From Cryptomeria japonica (lineage: Eukaryota > Streptophyta > Pinopsida > Cupressales > Cupressaceae), in the NCBI RefSeq assembly GCF_030272615.1, contig NC_081409.1:651218468-651282467 (forward strand): a stretch of DNA of 64,000 bases. The letters are read 5' to 3'. A program made the position numbers and the translations under genes. The notes below the pieces were generated by a model, which was not told the DNA's origin, searched no databases, and saw only the letters and a program-made list of their open reading frames with translations. Position 1 is the first letter of the stretch. Every line of letters begins with the position of its first letter. Shown here piece by piece: positions 1 to 12,368 of the stretch.

Positions 1-16
1 ACGGAAAAGAGGCCCA

Positions 17-1980
17 TTGGATTTTGCCTTCAAAAATGAACTGAGAGAGATTGCAGATTCCAAAATTGGACGTTGCCTTTATGGCAATGGGCTTCCTTTC
101 AACCTTGTTAGATCACCTTACTTTCGGGACATGGTGCATACTCTTTGCAATACACCTTCTGATTATGTTTGTCCAGGGTATGAAAAGGTGAGAACCACCT
201 TATTGGCAAAGGAGAAAGCATCTGTAGAGTCACAGTTGAAGGTCATCAAAGATACATGGTAGGAAACAGGTGTGACCATTGTTTCTGATGGATGGAAAGA
301 TTGTAAAAATAGGCCATTGATCAATGTTATAGTAGTGCGTCCTAAAGGGGCAATGTTTTTGAAAGCAGTGGATTGTGAGGGGCAAGTGAAAGATGCAAGT
401 TTCATTGCCAATATCTTGATAGAATGCATTGACATGGTGGGACCTCAAAATGTTGTCCAAGTTGTAACTGACAATGCTAAAAATTGTAGGGCAGTAGGGA
501 CTATAGTGGAGGCTACATATGGTCACATCTTTTGGACACCATGCCCAGTACACTCACTCAATTTAATCATGCAAAAGCTTGGCACACAAATTGATTGGGT
601 GAAAAAACTGTATGCGGAGGGCGAGGAGATTCAAATGTTTGTGACTAATCATCATATGTCACAAGCCATTTTCAGGACCTTCTCCAAGTTGGAGTTGTTG
701 AAGGTAATTTATAATTACTAATTTTAAATTTTAATTTTTAATTTTTTAGTTTTAAATTTGTATTTTTTATAGACTTGCATTTGATATATGTTGTGTGTTT
801 TGTTATGTCATGTTAGGTTGCTGAAACACGATTTGCATCTCACACGCTCGTTTTAAGACGACTTGAGTTCTATGGTCATCAGCAGCTTGTGGAGTGTATG
901 GAAGCAGTCCCACACAGAAAGAGCTCTAAAAGTAAGAGCATTGATCCTTAGTGAGAAATGGTGGGATGATGTGGAATATGTTTTGAATTTCATTGAGCCC
1001 ATCATGAGCATGATTAGGTATGCTGATACTGATCGCCCATGTTTGGGTGAGATTTATGATGGCATGGATTGCATGGTGGAAAAAATAAAAGAAGTAATAA
1101 ATAGAAAAGAAAATGACCCAACGGAAACATTTTTCAAAGTTGTGCAGAAAATTGTTGTTGACCGTTGGAACAAGATGACCACCCCCTTACATCTCTTAGC
1201 ATTTGCTTTGACACCAAAATTTTATAGTGCAGAGATGCTTGCAACACCAAGGAGGGTGCCACCATATAGAGATGCAGAGGTTGCTTCTGGCTATAGGGCT
1301 GCCTTTAAAAAGATATATCAAGATGAGGAGACAAGAAATATTGTCATGAGGGAGTTTGGCCAATTTGTATCTGCAAAAAATCATGATGTTGTAGCTCTTA
1401 ATGCTAGATATGGGATGGATGCTGATGAGTGGTGGTATGTACATGGTCAAGGCTCTGTTTACTTGCAGCCTCTTGCAATTAAACTTAACTCCCAAGTATG
1501 TATCTTTTTATTTTTTATTTTTATAGTTTTCCAATTCCATTTGATGCTATCATAATTTTATTTATAAATTTCTAATTATGTTTTAACTTTTAACAGGTTG
1601 CAAGTTCTTCTTCAGCTAAGCGGAATTGGAGTACATACTCCTTCATCCACTTAGTCAAACGTAATCGTTTGGGTGCAAAGAAAGCTGAGGATTTGGTCTA
1701 TGTACGCTCCAACCTTCGTTTGTTGTCACATAAGGACCTTGAATATAATGAGGGTGTAACAAGGAATTGGGATCTAGCCCCTGAGTGTGCTGATTTAGAT
1801 GCTACAGTTGCACAACTTTGCCAAGTCTCTATAGATGAGGCGGTTATGGAATTTGAGAGAGACATAGCTAGTGGGAGTGGCATTCCATTTGATATTGGTT
1901 CAATTGATGCTGAATTTGAACCACTTGATGACCGTGGGCTTGGGTTGGATGCTTCAGATGAAGATGAATATAGAATTTAA
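17..1980 (+). pseudogene. hAT-family transposase relic, three exons, 5' end outside window
   Basis: This is the DUF659 and C-terminal dimerisation part of a plant hAT transposase; the BED zinc finger expected at the N-terminus lies before the window. Exon 1 carries the SDGW block (near 280) and CPVHSLNL (near 543). Exon 2 carries VAETRF, RWNKMTTPLHLLAFAL and EWWYVHG. Exon 3 carries NWSTYSFIHLVKRN and ends in an acidic tail. Introns with GT..AG ends are seen at 704-816 and 1496-1596. The gene is dead: an in-frame TAG lies at 260-262 just before the SDGW block, and exon 2 changes frame between about 850 and 863, probably through a small deletion. In intact relatives the protein excises and reinserts DNA elements with short terminal repeats and 8 bp target duplications. 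Family assignment is secure; exact exon ends are inferred. Confidence 0.85.
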
Positions 1981-2305
1981 ATCCCATAGATGGCTTGTAA
2001 TTTGAATGTTTAACTTTATATTTTATTGTGTCATGACATTTTCACATTTTGAAACTTGAAACTTGAATATTATCTTTTTCGCAAATTATGAATATGATAT
2101 TACATTTATGATTTATGATATATCAATATCAGAATATTTATTGGCATTGGCAATTATGGATTTATGATTTATGATTTATCTGTTATCATTTATGTATCAT
2201 TGTATGGGAAAGTTACATTGTATGTTTCATATTTGTATGTTTGAACTGTGAACATATATAATTTTGATGTTTGAAGTTTGAACATATATATATATATTAA
2301 AAAAA

Positions 2306-2308
<3 letters not shown>

Positions 2309-2395
<87 letters not shown>
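2309..2395. repeat. (TA)n microsatellite
   Basis: An uninterrupted TA dinucleotide run of about 43 units sits between the transposase relic and the right end of the hAT element. The short open frames over it are artefacts of the repeat. Confidence 0.95.
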
Positions 2396-2397
<2 letters not shown>

Positions 2398-2499
2398 ACG
2401 AACCCGTACCCGTACCAAATTTTTTTTTTTTTTTTTTGGCGAATCCGTGAATCCGTACCCGAATCTGAACCTGAATCCGAACCGGAACCAGTAACTTAG
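2396..2499 (+). mobile_element. Right end of the hAT element (subterminal repeats and terminal inverted repeat)
   Basis: After the TA run come a 17-18 base T tract (2420-2437) and a cluster of short related words such as GAATCCG and GTACCCG, a typical arrangement for hAT subterminal repeats. The reverse complement of the last bases reads CTAAGTTACTGG, which matches 8 of the first 9 bases of the left end of the MITE at 57644. This suggests the element ends at 2499. The left end is outside the window, so the target duplication (right side would be CTTTTAAC) cannot be checked. Confidence 0.55.
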
Positions 2500-3429
2500 C
2501 TTTTAACACTACAATTATAAATTGTAACTTAAAATGCGAACTTCTCTCATCAATTGGGACTTCCCTTCTTTGCATACACACAATTTAGGTAACTTATAAT
2601 GCATTCCATCTTGAAAAGATAAAGTATTGTCAAAATAACTATTTTTGACTTTATAACATAGTGAAATACCTCTCTAAAATTGACATCATACTCATCACAA
2701 GCCTCTTAGAAAAATGAATTAGGTTGATTTAATGAACCCAACATTTGAATCAATGTCCGGAGTTCTAAAATAACATATAAATTAATTTATTAGTCAAACC
2801 TTTCTTGTACATAAAGACCAAAATATTGTGTATTGAAATATAAAATATAAAATATTATCCAACCATTCCTAGGATTATGTACATCATTGTTACACCCTCT
2901 CTTAATTTGTAGGAATAGTGGTACAACCATTGTGTGTGTGTTGCGAATTAGGAAACTTTCTTACAAGGCCTCTTTTTCTTGATATGAAGCTGTAGTGTTC
3001 TACAAAAGGCATTTCAAGAGCCAAGATATAGGGTTGATATTAAGACTTGAGTTTACTTTCTCAAGTTGACTCAAGTTTCCAAAATTCTATATCCCATTTT
3101 AAGAAATTGTACCTCCCTTTTTACCATCATTTTCTTTTGCATGGTGAAATTTATAGTAGGTTATTCAACTTCTATCTTTTATCACTTTTTTGAGTGAAAA
3201 TTGAAGAATTGAAGCTGATGGTACAGATGCATAGTCCAAAAGTGTTCTAGCTATAGTGTGTGACTTAAGGATTGGATAACCTAGGTCAAAGTTTTAAATG
3301 TGAACCACTTGTTGTCCAAAATGTTCTCAAATAAACACACTCACTGACATAAAAAATCGCTCCAATGGTAGGAAACACTATATAGAAAATGAAGGAATAA
3401 ATGATGATTTTTCTTCATACATAGTTGTA
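2500..3429. other. AT-rich spacer, nothing recognised
   Basis: No open frame with family resemblance, no LTR end and no RNA gene was seen here. Confidence 0.6.
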
Positions 3430-4260
3430 AGGTGTTGAAATTAGGGGTTCACCACTTAGATTGGTAAGGCCACTAACTTCACTTGGGACCAACATTACAT
3501 TAAGGAGGGCATTGAATTTGATGGATCCAATCCTAAAAGGGCTTAATATAGATCAGATTAATTTTACCTTATTTGAGTTGAAATTGAATTTGAATTAGGG
3601 TTAAATTACAATGCTAGATCTAGGACAAACAATGATAAATTGACATAAAATCCCAATAATAGAATGTTCTCAACATCATGTAGAGATTTAAACTTAGATT
3701 TGAGAATGGAAAATAGATTAGAACTTGTGACAAAAAGTTCAGGTATAATTGTCGGGACTAGGGGGCAAATCGTTCTAGTCCTTTGAATATTAGAGGCAGA
3801 TAAACTTGATGTTTTCTGGATCAGGATTACACACAGAATCTATTGTCAGAAAGTCGCCAAAAATTCCTGAGACCAAAGGGGGTCGACTATTCGACTCCTT
3901 CGCTTTTCGCGCCTTCAAAATATGAGTCTGATTGTTGTCCCCTACTTTGTTGGATTTCTCGCTCGTAGCTCCTGAATCAATTTCTTCGAATCTGAAATGA
4001 CTAATCGATTGATGATGCAATGCTCTTTAGATGTGAGTACAATTATTGATCTAATAACATGACAATGCATAGAAGAATCAAACATGAACATATTCTTTCG
4101 TGAAAGTTGATATGATTTTCTCCATGATGCTAGAAGGATTATGCGGGATGAAATGTTGCCTTGAATGCTTGAGAATGTTTGATTATGACTACTTAATGAA
4201 TGCACAAATTATGTTTGATTATGATTGCTTAATGAATGCATAAATGATGGGGTAGAATGT
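3430..4260. repeat. Left copy of the diverged direct repeat (LTR-like)
   Basis: This stretch aligns by eye, with many substitutions and indels, to the stretch starting near 6868. Its short minus-strand open frames (3790-4205) have no recognisable domain. Confidence 0.4.
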
Positions 4261-5139
4261 GGATGAATGCTTCTAGCTGAGAAATAATTTATAGGACGAC
4301 TTTATATAGGGTCCCCTGGGTAATTTATTGATTAGGCTGGCCTCGAACAGTCACATTGAGGCATGGAGACCAAAACTCACTAGAGAGGAAAAGTACCTTG
4401 AACTATTTGAAAGAGGGCCTATTTAAGGGAGACTAAGGTACCTTGGGCACCTTGGTTGGGACAGTGGCCCCCTAGATGCCCTTGTCCTCCCAAAACATGG
4501 CAAACAAGAAGCCAATCAGGAAGGCACAGTCCTAGGATGGGGTCCACTTAGCCATGCAGAGTTTGGAATAAAAGGGCCAAAATGAACCTAAGGGAGAACT
4601 AGGATGGACCAGCTAAAGTAGGGGCAGAAGAATGAGGTGTGAATTGTACTAGGTTATAATCTATGACGTTACATTTAGCCCCCATGTTAATGAGAGCATG
4701 AGCCCATACAAATAGTCACGGTAAAGTAGAAATATGAGGAAGACATAGAGAGAGAAGAGCAACTAGGAGTGAGATCACAAAGAGATAAGACATCACTAAT
4801 TTTGAGGAATCAAACCTCCAATCTTAGGATCTTAACTCATACGACCACATGAAATGGTACGCAAAACATGACAAAGGCAAATGAAAAGTCAAACAAAGAT
4901 AATCAATGACAAAAGACATACAACAAAGGGGTTAGTACTAATATAAAAATCTCCAAGTCAACTAGTTGAAGATACCTCGATAGTCAAAATATCTCAGTCA
5001 CTAATCTCATTCTTAGAATGCTATTACATGAACATAAGTTCTCACATGGAAAGAGAAAGAGCGTGCATTGAGTGATTGACCATGATTCAACAACGATAAA
5101 AGCTATGAGCTCGTGGAGAGGAGAAAGGAGAGAACATAG
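4261..5139. other. Non-coding interior of the LTR-like unit
   Basis: The stretch is gene-free. It includes a purine-rich section with several GGTACCTTG-like words near 4390-4460. Nothing else was recognised. Confidence 0.45.
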
Positions 5140-5495
5140 ATGCTATGGGCTAGAAAGTTGTGTTATGCTAGGTGATCCATCAAAGAGAAAATGAAGGAAA
5201 GTTGATTCCATGGGCTAGCAAGTTATGTTATGCTAGATGATCCACAAAAACATGAATTTTCATGGGACAATAAATTGTGTTATGTTGTGTGCTCCATGTA
5301 GGAAAGAATAATAAGAATAGTCTTAATATTCAAGCAAGATGTGTTATGCTAGTTCCACTCATTTGAAAATGCAGCACAAGGAGGGTTGTAAGGTCTAGCA
5401 AGCTATGTTATGCTATTCAACCTACCTTAAAGAAGTTGAATAAGGAAGAGTTGAAAGGTATAGCAAGTTATGTTATGCTAGTCAACTCATCCTGC
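5140..5495. repeat. Tandem array 1, about 60-80 bp diverged units around GTTATGCTAG
   Basis: Six diverged units share a core like CTAGCAAGTTATGTTATG followed by CTAG and a TCAACTCAT-like word (cores near 5152, 5214, 5270, 5337, 5396 and 5462). Spacing varies and units have diverged. No reading frame is conserved between units. Confidence 0.7.
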
Positions 5496-5589
5496 TATAT
5501 ATGTTGTTTTTTTGTTTTAGGAGTTAGGAATCTCATCTAAGACTTTGGTTTGGTTTCAAGCATGAAACAACTTATATAAGACATGCAAT

Positions 5590-5945
5590 AAGGATAACCC
5601 AGCAATACATCATGTAAGGAAATTCATAATCTTGAATTAAAAAAGGATGACCGAGCAAGGTATTATGCAAGGGAGTTTGCAACTTGAATTGAAAAAGGAT
5701 AACCAAGCAAGGCATTATGCAAGGAGAATCGTATCTTGAATTAAAAAAGGATAACCAAGAAAGGTACTATGCAAGGAAATACACAACTTGAATTGAAAAA
5801 TGATAACCAAGCAAGGCATTATGCAAGGAAATTCACAACTTAAATGGAAAAAGGATAACTAAGCAAGGATACAAGGAAATCCGCAACTTGAATTAAAAAA
5901 ATAACCAAGCAAGGCAAATGCAAAGAAATCCGTGACTTGAATGGA
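5590..5945. repeat. Tandem array 2, about 50-65 bp units around AACCAAGCAAGGCA
   Basis: About six to seven units follow one pattern: GGATAACCAAGCAAGGCA, then TTATGCAAGGAAAT, then CAACTTGAATT and an A-run. Later units lose parts (for example near 5860 and 5910). It directly follows array 1 but uses a different unit. Confidence 0.8.
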
Positions 5946-6867
5946 ACATATGTTACAAGGAGGCTGTTATTTATGCCACCCCCTAAGATGTCAACATAGC
6001 CCTATGTTGATTTCTTAAGGAAGATAGAAACAAGGATACACACCTTCATTACCAAGGAGATATCCTTTAGGCAACAATGTAAATAACTCCAAGCTAAAGA
6101 GGCATACCTCTTATAAGAAAGAAAAAGATAGTTGTAAAAGAAATATGTTGCAAAAAGTGTAAAGGGATCCTTTTGAGGGATGCATTGAGGAAGATATTTT
6201 ATCCATAGATATTCACCTTCGAAAATAGAAGGGATATTTGATAAAGACAGTTTGTCTTTGAAAAGGAGAAGGAAACTAAGAATCCACACCTCCCATTGCT
6301 AGGAAAAAAGTGAATTTTTAAGTAAAAGATTGCACACATTCACTAAGGAGAGATTATTCATAAGAAAACACACCAATGCAAAGAAAGAAAAAGTCCAACC
6401 AAGGGATATATATGTACTTGCATGGGGGACCACTCTATGTAAGAAAGGACCTCAAGTTATAAAAACTACAACTTAAAGGAAAAAGAAATCTTTGAAAAAG
6501 AGAGAATTGAAATATTATTCTTGCTCCCCAAGCATGGATATAAGGAAGAATAACTATTATGTTTATGACCTAGTATGATTGGAATTTAAGTTGAACCACC
6601 ACACATGACAAATAGCCCTTAGTAAAGGTAAACTACCAATGCCATAGGGTAAAGAGCAACATAATGAGGTGAATGGAGTGCTAAGGTACTACTATATTGA
6701 GAAAAAATATAAGGTTAGTTGTAAGAGTAATACAAGCTCTATCATATGGTCTTGAACAAATTCCTTAAAAGCTTTATATTTTTGAAGAGAATGAGAATAG
6801 CTATACTGAAAGAGACAATACACATTACCATCTTTGTTCTTCTAATTATTGATATATCTTATTGTAA
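5946..6867. other. Non-coding interior of the LTR-like unit
   Basis: The stretch is purine-rich and has several AAGGAGA and GAAAGAAAAAG words. The only longer open frame (minus, 6002-6289) has no recognisable domain. Confidence 0.45.
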
Positions 6868-7660
6868 TGGTGAAAAATTGGAGTTTCCACCATAAGAGGG
6901 AGAAACCACTAATTTATGACTTAGGGATCATTACATTAAAGGGGGGGTAAATCTAATGGATCTATCCACAAACAAACAAGGATAAGAGATGGGAATTCTA
7001 TTAGATTTACTAGGATTGGATTGAACTACACTCTTTTAAGTTGAATTGTGAAAATCTTGAAATTAGGGTAAATATGCTCGAAATTGATACAAGAGTGCAT
7101 AAACAGTGAGCTATAGTCATCGAATCAAGCCATGAACCTGAACCTGAGGATTGTAAGAGTATTCGGACTTGTTCCTAGAAGGACCACCTAATTTGTTGAG
7201 ACTGGTGTGGTGGTCACCCTAGTCCTTCACATTTTTTGTACTCTAATGGGGGATTGGTGTGTGATTGTAAATAAAGCTTATTCTAAAGATTGCATATCTT
7301 AACCTATTCCTACGCACACTAGGGAAGGTAAACATGTTGAGAATAGGGGTTTATCTTAGGTCAAACCCCACTTTTGGAATTAACCATGAAATAGAAATGA
7401 AATATGATTGAATTGCAGTAATGGAAATGTTCTCCTTTTGAGGGAGATGTTGAATAATGATTGAAACACAAATGCTATACCTCCTTGTGAAGGTTTGTTT
7501 GTCTCCACACGAAATTAGGGTTTCATGAAGTCTTCAATAACATAGAACATGAATGTCAACTCTAGTGCTTAAAACTCGATCTTATCTTTGCTTGAATGCT
7601 TGAAAGAAGACTGATTGCTTGCTTGCTTGAAATTAAATGCTTGATTGCTTGGTGTCGAAT
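6868..7660. repeat. Right copy of the diverged direct repeat (LTR-like)
   Basis: This is the partner of 3430-4260. It ends close to the start of the gypsy LTR at 7702, so that LTR may have inserted in or beside it. Confidence 0.4.
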
Positions 7661-7701
7661 TGAATTTCATGTCCACGTATTGTAAAAATGAGAGGGGTAG
7701 G

Positions 7702-8503
7702 TGATGCAGGAGCATCTCCGGTCGATGAGTAATCTTGCATCAACCGAAAACATTTTCCTTTCTTGTTTAGTTCTTTTTGCAGTTTTAGTATTCTTACTGG
7801 TATGTACCGGTAGTTGCTTGTTCTTCATGGCAGATCTTGTTTGCAATTTCCTGGCAGTTTCATGTGGTTGATTCCAGATTTCTAGTTCATTTGGGGTTCT
7901 TCTCCGATCAATTGTTGCTTCCGGTTGGCTGCTTCTAGGTTTCCGGGACAATTCTTGCGCTTATCGGTTGGTTTTCCTTCATTACCGGCATGTGGATCCA
8001 TCTTGGGTCTTGTTCGATGCTCCTTGGCGTGTGGCCGACCTTCCTGCTGATCCGCATCACTTGATTGTTATTTTTCGGAAAGATTTTTGAAACCTTAGGG
8101 CCGACCTAATTACACGTTTCATTTTCCTGCATTGGTGAATGTAATCTTTTGAGGTTGACTCAGATATGTTATAGTGGGTAAAAATATGATGTTATGTAAT
8201 CAGTTGTAAGGGCAGAGGAAGTAGAACTTAGAATAAGGATTGAGATTCGCATATTATGATCTGGTTGATCTTTAGAGTCCCGGGTGGGCTATTTCTAGCT
8301 TGAAGCCTACATGTAACTAGTTAACTACCGGATGTTCTTTGGTGATAATCTGATGATTACCGGATGATTGCCAGAAGTTCTATGTCTTAAATATATTCTA
8401 TTTATATGAATTTGTTATGTTTTCTTGTTGCTTTCGTTGTGTTACTCTTGCTGCATAAGCCGGTTGACTCTTTTCAGGGTTCTTACCGGTTATGGCTGCA
8501 TCA
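7702..8503 (+). repeat. Ty3/gypsy 5' LTR (element A)
   Basis: It begins TGATGCAGGAGCATC and ends TGCATCA, two bases before a primer site. It shares its start and an internal block (GATGCTCCTTGGCGTGTGG near 8026) with the LTR at 45904-46697, so both belong to one LTR family. Its short open frames are not coding. Confidence 0.8.
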
Positions 8504-8505
8504 AT

Positions 8506-8517
8506 TGGTATCGGAGC
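8506..8517 (+). other. Primer binding site, tRNA-Met type (element A)
   Basis: TGGTATCGGAGC differs by one base from the standard plant site TGGTATCAGAGC and sits two bases after the LTR. Confidence 0.85.
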
Positions 8518-8684
8518 TGATTATGGACTGGCTGTTGGAAGAATCGTTTGAGGCATTCCTTGAGGTGGACAGATCACTGATTGGAGGCAGGCTGCTTGGG
8601 TGCTCAATAGATCGCCAAGGGGAGGCAATTGAAACTGATAGTCAGATCGTCGAGTTGAGGTAATTCACCGTAGTAGAAGGAGAG

Positions 8685-9312
8685 ATGTCGCTGAGGAGAA
8701 CAAACCCTCAGAGGGTAGAGTAGATGATGGAAGACTTCAAGAATAAAGTGAGGAATGAAATCCATAATGCTTTGGCTGGTTTGCGAAGAAACCCTGACTC
8801 TGAGGATGAGTATGAGGAAGCCGGTGAAGAGCTTGAGGAAGCTCAAGGACCGAAAGATGAGAGAGGAAATATTCCTAAGAGCAGTGGTGCAAGCAAGTAA
8901 AGTGCATAGAGTTGAGGTTTCTAACTTTTCCGGAACGCTGAACCCGGAGGATCTGATTGATTAGATCGAAGAGTTGGAAGACTATTTTGAGTTTGAGGAT
9001 GTCAAGGACCTGCAGAGGGTTCGGTTGGTATAGACCAAGTTGAAAGGGCATGTTGCCTTATGGTGGAAAGAGTTGCAGAAAGACAGAGTGGAGAATGGTG
9101 AATTGAAGATCACCCGTTGGAGACATATGGTTGCAAGGTTGAAGGCCAAGTTCATATCGGGAGACTATGAACTGGAGTTGTTCAAGAAGATGCAAAACAT
9201 GAAATAGAGAAACATGACTGCGAAGGAATATACTAAGGAATTCTACAATGTGGTAATCATATTTGGACATAGGGAGATTGACAGAGAAAAGGTGGCGAGG
9301 TACATCAACCAA
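8685..9312 (+). pseudogene. Ty3/gypsy gag fragment (element A)
   Basis: Reading starts at an ATG 168 bases after the primer site. An acidic N-terminal stretch is followed by VSNFSGTLNPEDLID, a YFEFED block, LKGHVALWW and a KFISGDYELELFKKMQN block, the usual retrotransposon gag domain. The frame is broken by TAG at 8721, a frameshift near 8885, and further in-frame stops near 8964, 9031 and 9205. Homology stops at about 9312 within the motif REKVARYIN, so the rest of gag and all of pol are missing. It is the same class as the gag at 46943-47760. Confidence 0.8.
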
Positions 9313-12152
9313 TTTCATGCGCGAGGCACAATTATCTTACTTAGTGTTTTCATCTACCAATTCCCTAATATACTATTAAGTTATCACTTATTTAGACATA
9401 CTTTCGATGGGTTAACCTGCTGCCAGTTTGGGCGTGGCCCCCACTTGAAAGCCACTCTCCTGTATGACACTTAACCACAACTCAGACAGACTCCCAAAAC
9501 CAAGGTATACACAAGAAATGATATATGGAGTTTAATACGGTAGGAAAGCCCACTTGGCCAAACAAGTCCTCACACGAGGTGTACTAATTGACAATTCTCT
9601 GACTAGAGACATGACTAGTTACAATCAACCACATGACAACATCCAACTCTCAAAATAAAAGACTTGCCATTTTAAAATTAAATGCGAATAGAAAAATTAA
9701 ACACGCATTTTCATTAATCTATAAGGACAATCATTTTTCCATTTTGTTAAAAATACAAATGGATCAAAGTTTTCTAATAAATCTAAATTTTCAAAATACA
9801 ACATTTGAAAAATCACCATTTCTTAGTAAATTAATTCGAAATTATAATTTTATAATTTTGCCTACTTTCCAATAATTAGAAAAAAATATAAGTTAATCAA
9901 TTGATTTCTCTAAAATGAAGATATCATTAAATTTCTAACTATATCTATTTTCTTCATTTTCCATTCCCAAATTTCCCCAAATAATATATTGTTTAATTTT
10001 CAAATTTTCCAAATAAAATATTATTTAATTTCCAAAAATTTACAAATAATATTATTTCATTTTCCAATTTCTCAAATAATATATTATTTCGTTTTCCAAT
10101 TTATATATTTTTAGCAAGCATATACAAAAAAGAATACAAAACTTAATATATATAAAAATATATATTTTAATTGAAATTTAAAATATATATATAAAAAATA
10201 AAATAAAAAAGAACTTAAATAATAAAAGGCATGTGTCCCCCACAACTGTGGTTACCACGGACTGTGGTCTCCATAGCCGTGGTTCCCACGGATTGTGGTT
10301 TCCACACTTCCCACAGACTGTGGTTTCCACAGCTTTGGAGAACCATGGTTTGTCGTTTCCATGGCCGTGGTGCCACAGGTTGTGGTAACCACAACGGGCC
10401 ATGGGTTGAGCAATGGCTCCCCACGCCCATAAAATATATGCATATTTATTTATTTATTTAATTTATTTAAAAAAAAAAAAATTAAAGCAATCCCCTAATA
10501 TTATATGTACATAGTCTCAGGGATTTTTGAGAAAAATCAATTTTTCTAGAACCCTTAATAAATAATTTTATTTTAAAGCAATAGACTTTAACATCATAAA
10601 ACTTAGAAAAAAGCGAGGGAATGCAAATTTTTTTCTTGTTTTAAAAATTACCAGTATGCCAAAATACCCAAATTGGCAAAATTTTGCCAGCATAAAATCA
10701 ACCATTTTCCCACTCCCATTATACCAAACACAAACAAATTTCTTATTTCAAAACCCGAATTTGAAGGCATCCATATGAAATTTTAACAAAATTTCACTGT
10801 GAACAGCCACAACCATTTTCCAGTTTGAAATCAACTTTGAACAAAGAAGAATTTGGTTTAGAGGTTTGAAATGAAAGCAAGGAGGGTTTAAATTCGAAAT
10901 TTAACTACAACTCTTACAAATTTAAGAGATTTTTCCAACAAAAAACACGTTCAGATTTTTTATTTTTATTTCAAGATAAAATTTCTTAAAAACCAAGAAA
11001 TTAAAACAAGAATCCAACCTTTTAAAGCAATCCTGGAAGAAGTTTGAAGGAGAGCCCAACCTGTAACTGCAAGATTCCTTCAAACAAAAAATGCCCCAAA
11101 ATTTCTTATCCAAAACAAACAACTCTCCCAAATTATAAAAAAAATAGGTTATATGAGATTTTTAACCTAAAATCTATTTTAGGTTAAACTTATTTTTTTT
11201 AACCCATAAATTCATTTCTAATGAAAATTAATATTCAAAAATACCCTCTTTCCTTCATTTAATTTCTCAAATAGATTAAAACTAACATTTCTATTTCAAA
11301 ATGTTAATGAGGGATATATTTTAACTTTCCAATTTCTAATTAAACTCTTTACAACAATGCATACAAATCATTTAATTCACAATTTAAAAATACAATAAAT
11401 CAAATTCGCAAGGAACATGAATTAAACAATTTGATTTATTGATTAATCACCACAGGGGTCCTATTTAATTTAATCCTCTTTTATTTACCAATGCATAAAA
11501 ACGCATTTAATCTAATTAAATACTTAAGATTTAATAAGCAATTTTACTAAATGCATAATACACAACTCAACGAAACCAAACAAATACATGACCCACATAC
11601 CCAAAAAAAGGAAACTGACAAACGACTAATGACGCTCACATGAGCGCGACTAAGGTAAAATGTAAGATCTTATGACTACCTAATCCACTTCCATCGGACC
11701 AATAAGGCACGCTCAGACCTGAGAAGCCAGGTGGAGACGATACCCCGTACCTACATAGTACTTGTACCTGCAATCTCCTGCAACAACGAACCACACATGC
11801 ATATATATACAAACATAGTAGACACACCGGTGAAGGAGAATCATGACGTTCCCTGTCTCATCGAAATGAGTGAAGGAAAATCATTTCCTTGCACCCCATA
11901 CACTCACAAATATGAAACATGTATATAACGCATCGCACGCATACATAAATGTGTCAGTCTATGTTAGTATTCCAATTTAACCATCATAAGGAAGTAATGT
12001 GTAAAAACATACACTGGAACTTAAATCAAAGCATATCATATCCTAGCGTATTATATGAATAGAATATTCCAATATAATGTATCCACTGAAAAGTCAACTG
12101 AAGTCAACCATGGTCAAACTGGGTTTAAAAGGTTTGATTAGGGTAGGGGTAC
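9313..12152 (-). repeat. AT-rich sequence ending in an antisense gypsy LTR (family C)
   Basis: The part 11600-12152 is clearly homologous to 51500-52041, including GAAGCCAGGTGGAGACGATA and GACGTTCCCTGTCTCA-type words. In minus orientation the LTR start reads TATAGTACCCC at 12152, against TGTAGTACCCC at 52041. The stretch 9313-11600 is very AT-rich, non-coding, and contains the palindromic cluster at 10230-10430. Whether it all belongs to one long LTR could not be decided. Confidence 0.5.
10230..10430. repeat. Cluster of short palindromes around TGTGGTTTCCACA
   Basis: About nine short units such as CTGTGGTTACCACGG, CGTGGTTCCCACGG and GTTGTGGTAACCACAAC follow one another. Each is nearly its own reverse complement. 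The block is GC-rich in an otherwise AT-rich region, and open frames over it on both strands follow from its symmetry. Confidence 0.85.
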
Positions 12153-12368
12153 TATAAGAACTTTAGGAGGTAATAAAAGCATTCTATGCTCTTCAACATA
12201 GATGTAGAGCGGCAGAGCTATGGAATTGGAAAACCATCCAAAATCTTTTTGGGCTTTTAGTATTGCTGGTTGGTAGTACCTTAGTCTTACAATGGACACA
12301 AATTGAGAGAATTTAAAATATTTGATCACAAACAAGTTCAAAATTAAAAGTATTGTTCCCTATAATAT
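12153..12368. other. Spacer, nothing recognised
   Basis: A short stretch between the antisense gypsy LTR and the copia LTR. No feature was seen. Confidence 0.5.

Larger units (their letters stand above)
3430..7660. mobile_element. Non-coding LTR-retrotransposon-like unit (candidate)
   Basis: Two diverged direct repeats about 3.45 kb apart (about 3430-4260 and 6868-7660) flank a region with no coding capacity. Shared words include CACTAA, CATTACATTAA followed by a G-rich stretch and CTAATGGATC or TTGATGGATCC, and both copies later contain a word like CTAGTCCTT. The interior holds two tandem arrays. The layout resembles a large non-coding derivative (LARD-like) of an LTR element. Termini, primer site and target duplication were not found, so this is an inference. 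Confidence 0.4.

Noticed and set aside
163-553. Minus-strand open frames over the hAT exon
   Set aside because: Antisense shadows of a well-supported coding frame.
2278-2581. Open frames of alternating Ile/Tyr over the TA run
   Set aside because: Produced by the microsatellite itself.
5590-5945. CRISPR array
   Set aside because: Units are contiguous and diverged without unique spacers, and the sequence is plant nuclear DNA.
10178-10461. Four overlapping open frames on both strands rich in Trp, Pro, His and Gly
   Set aside because: They mirror the palindromic repeat and have no start context or homology.
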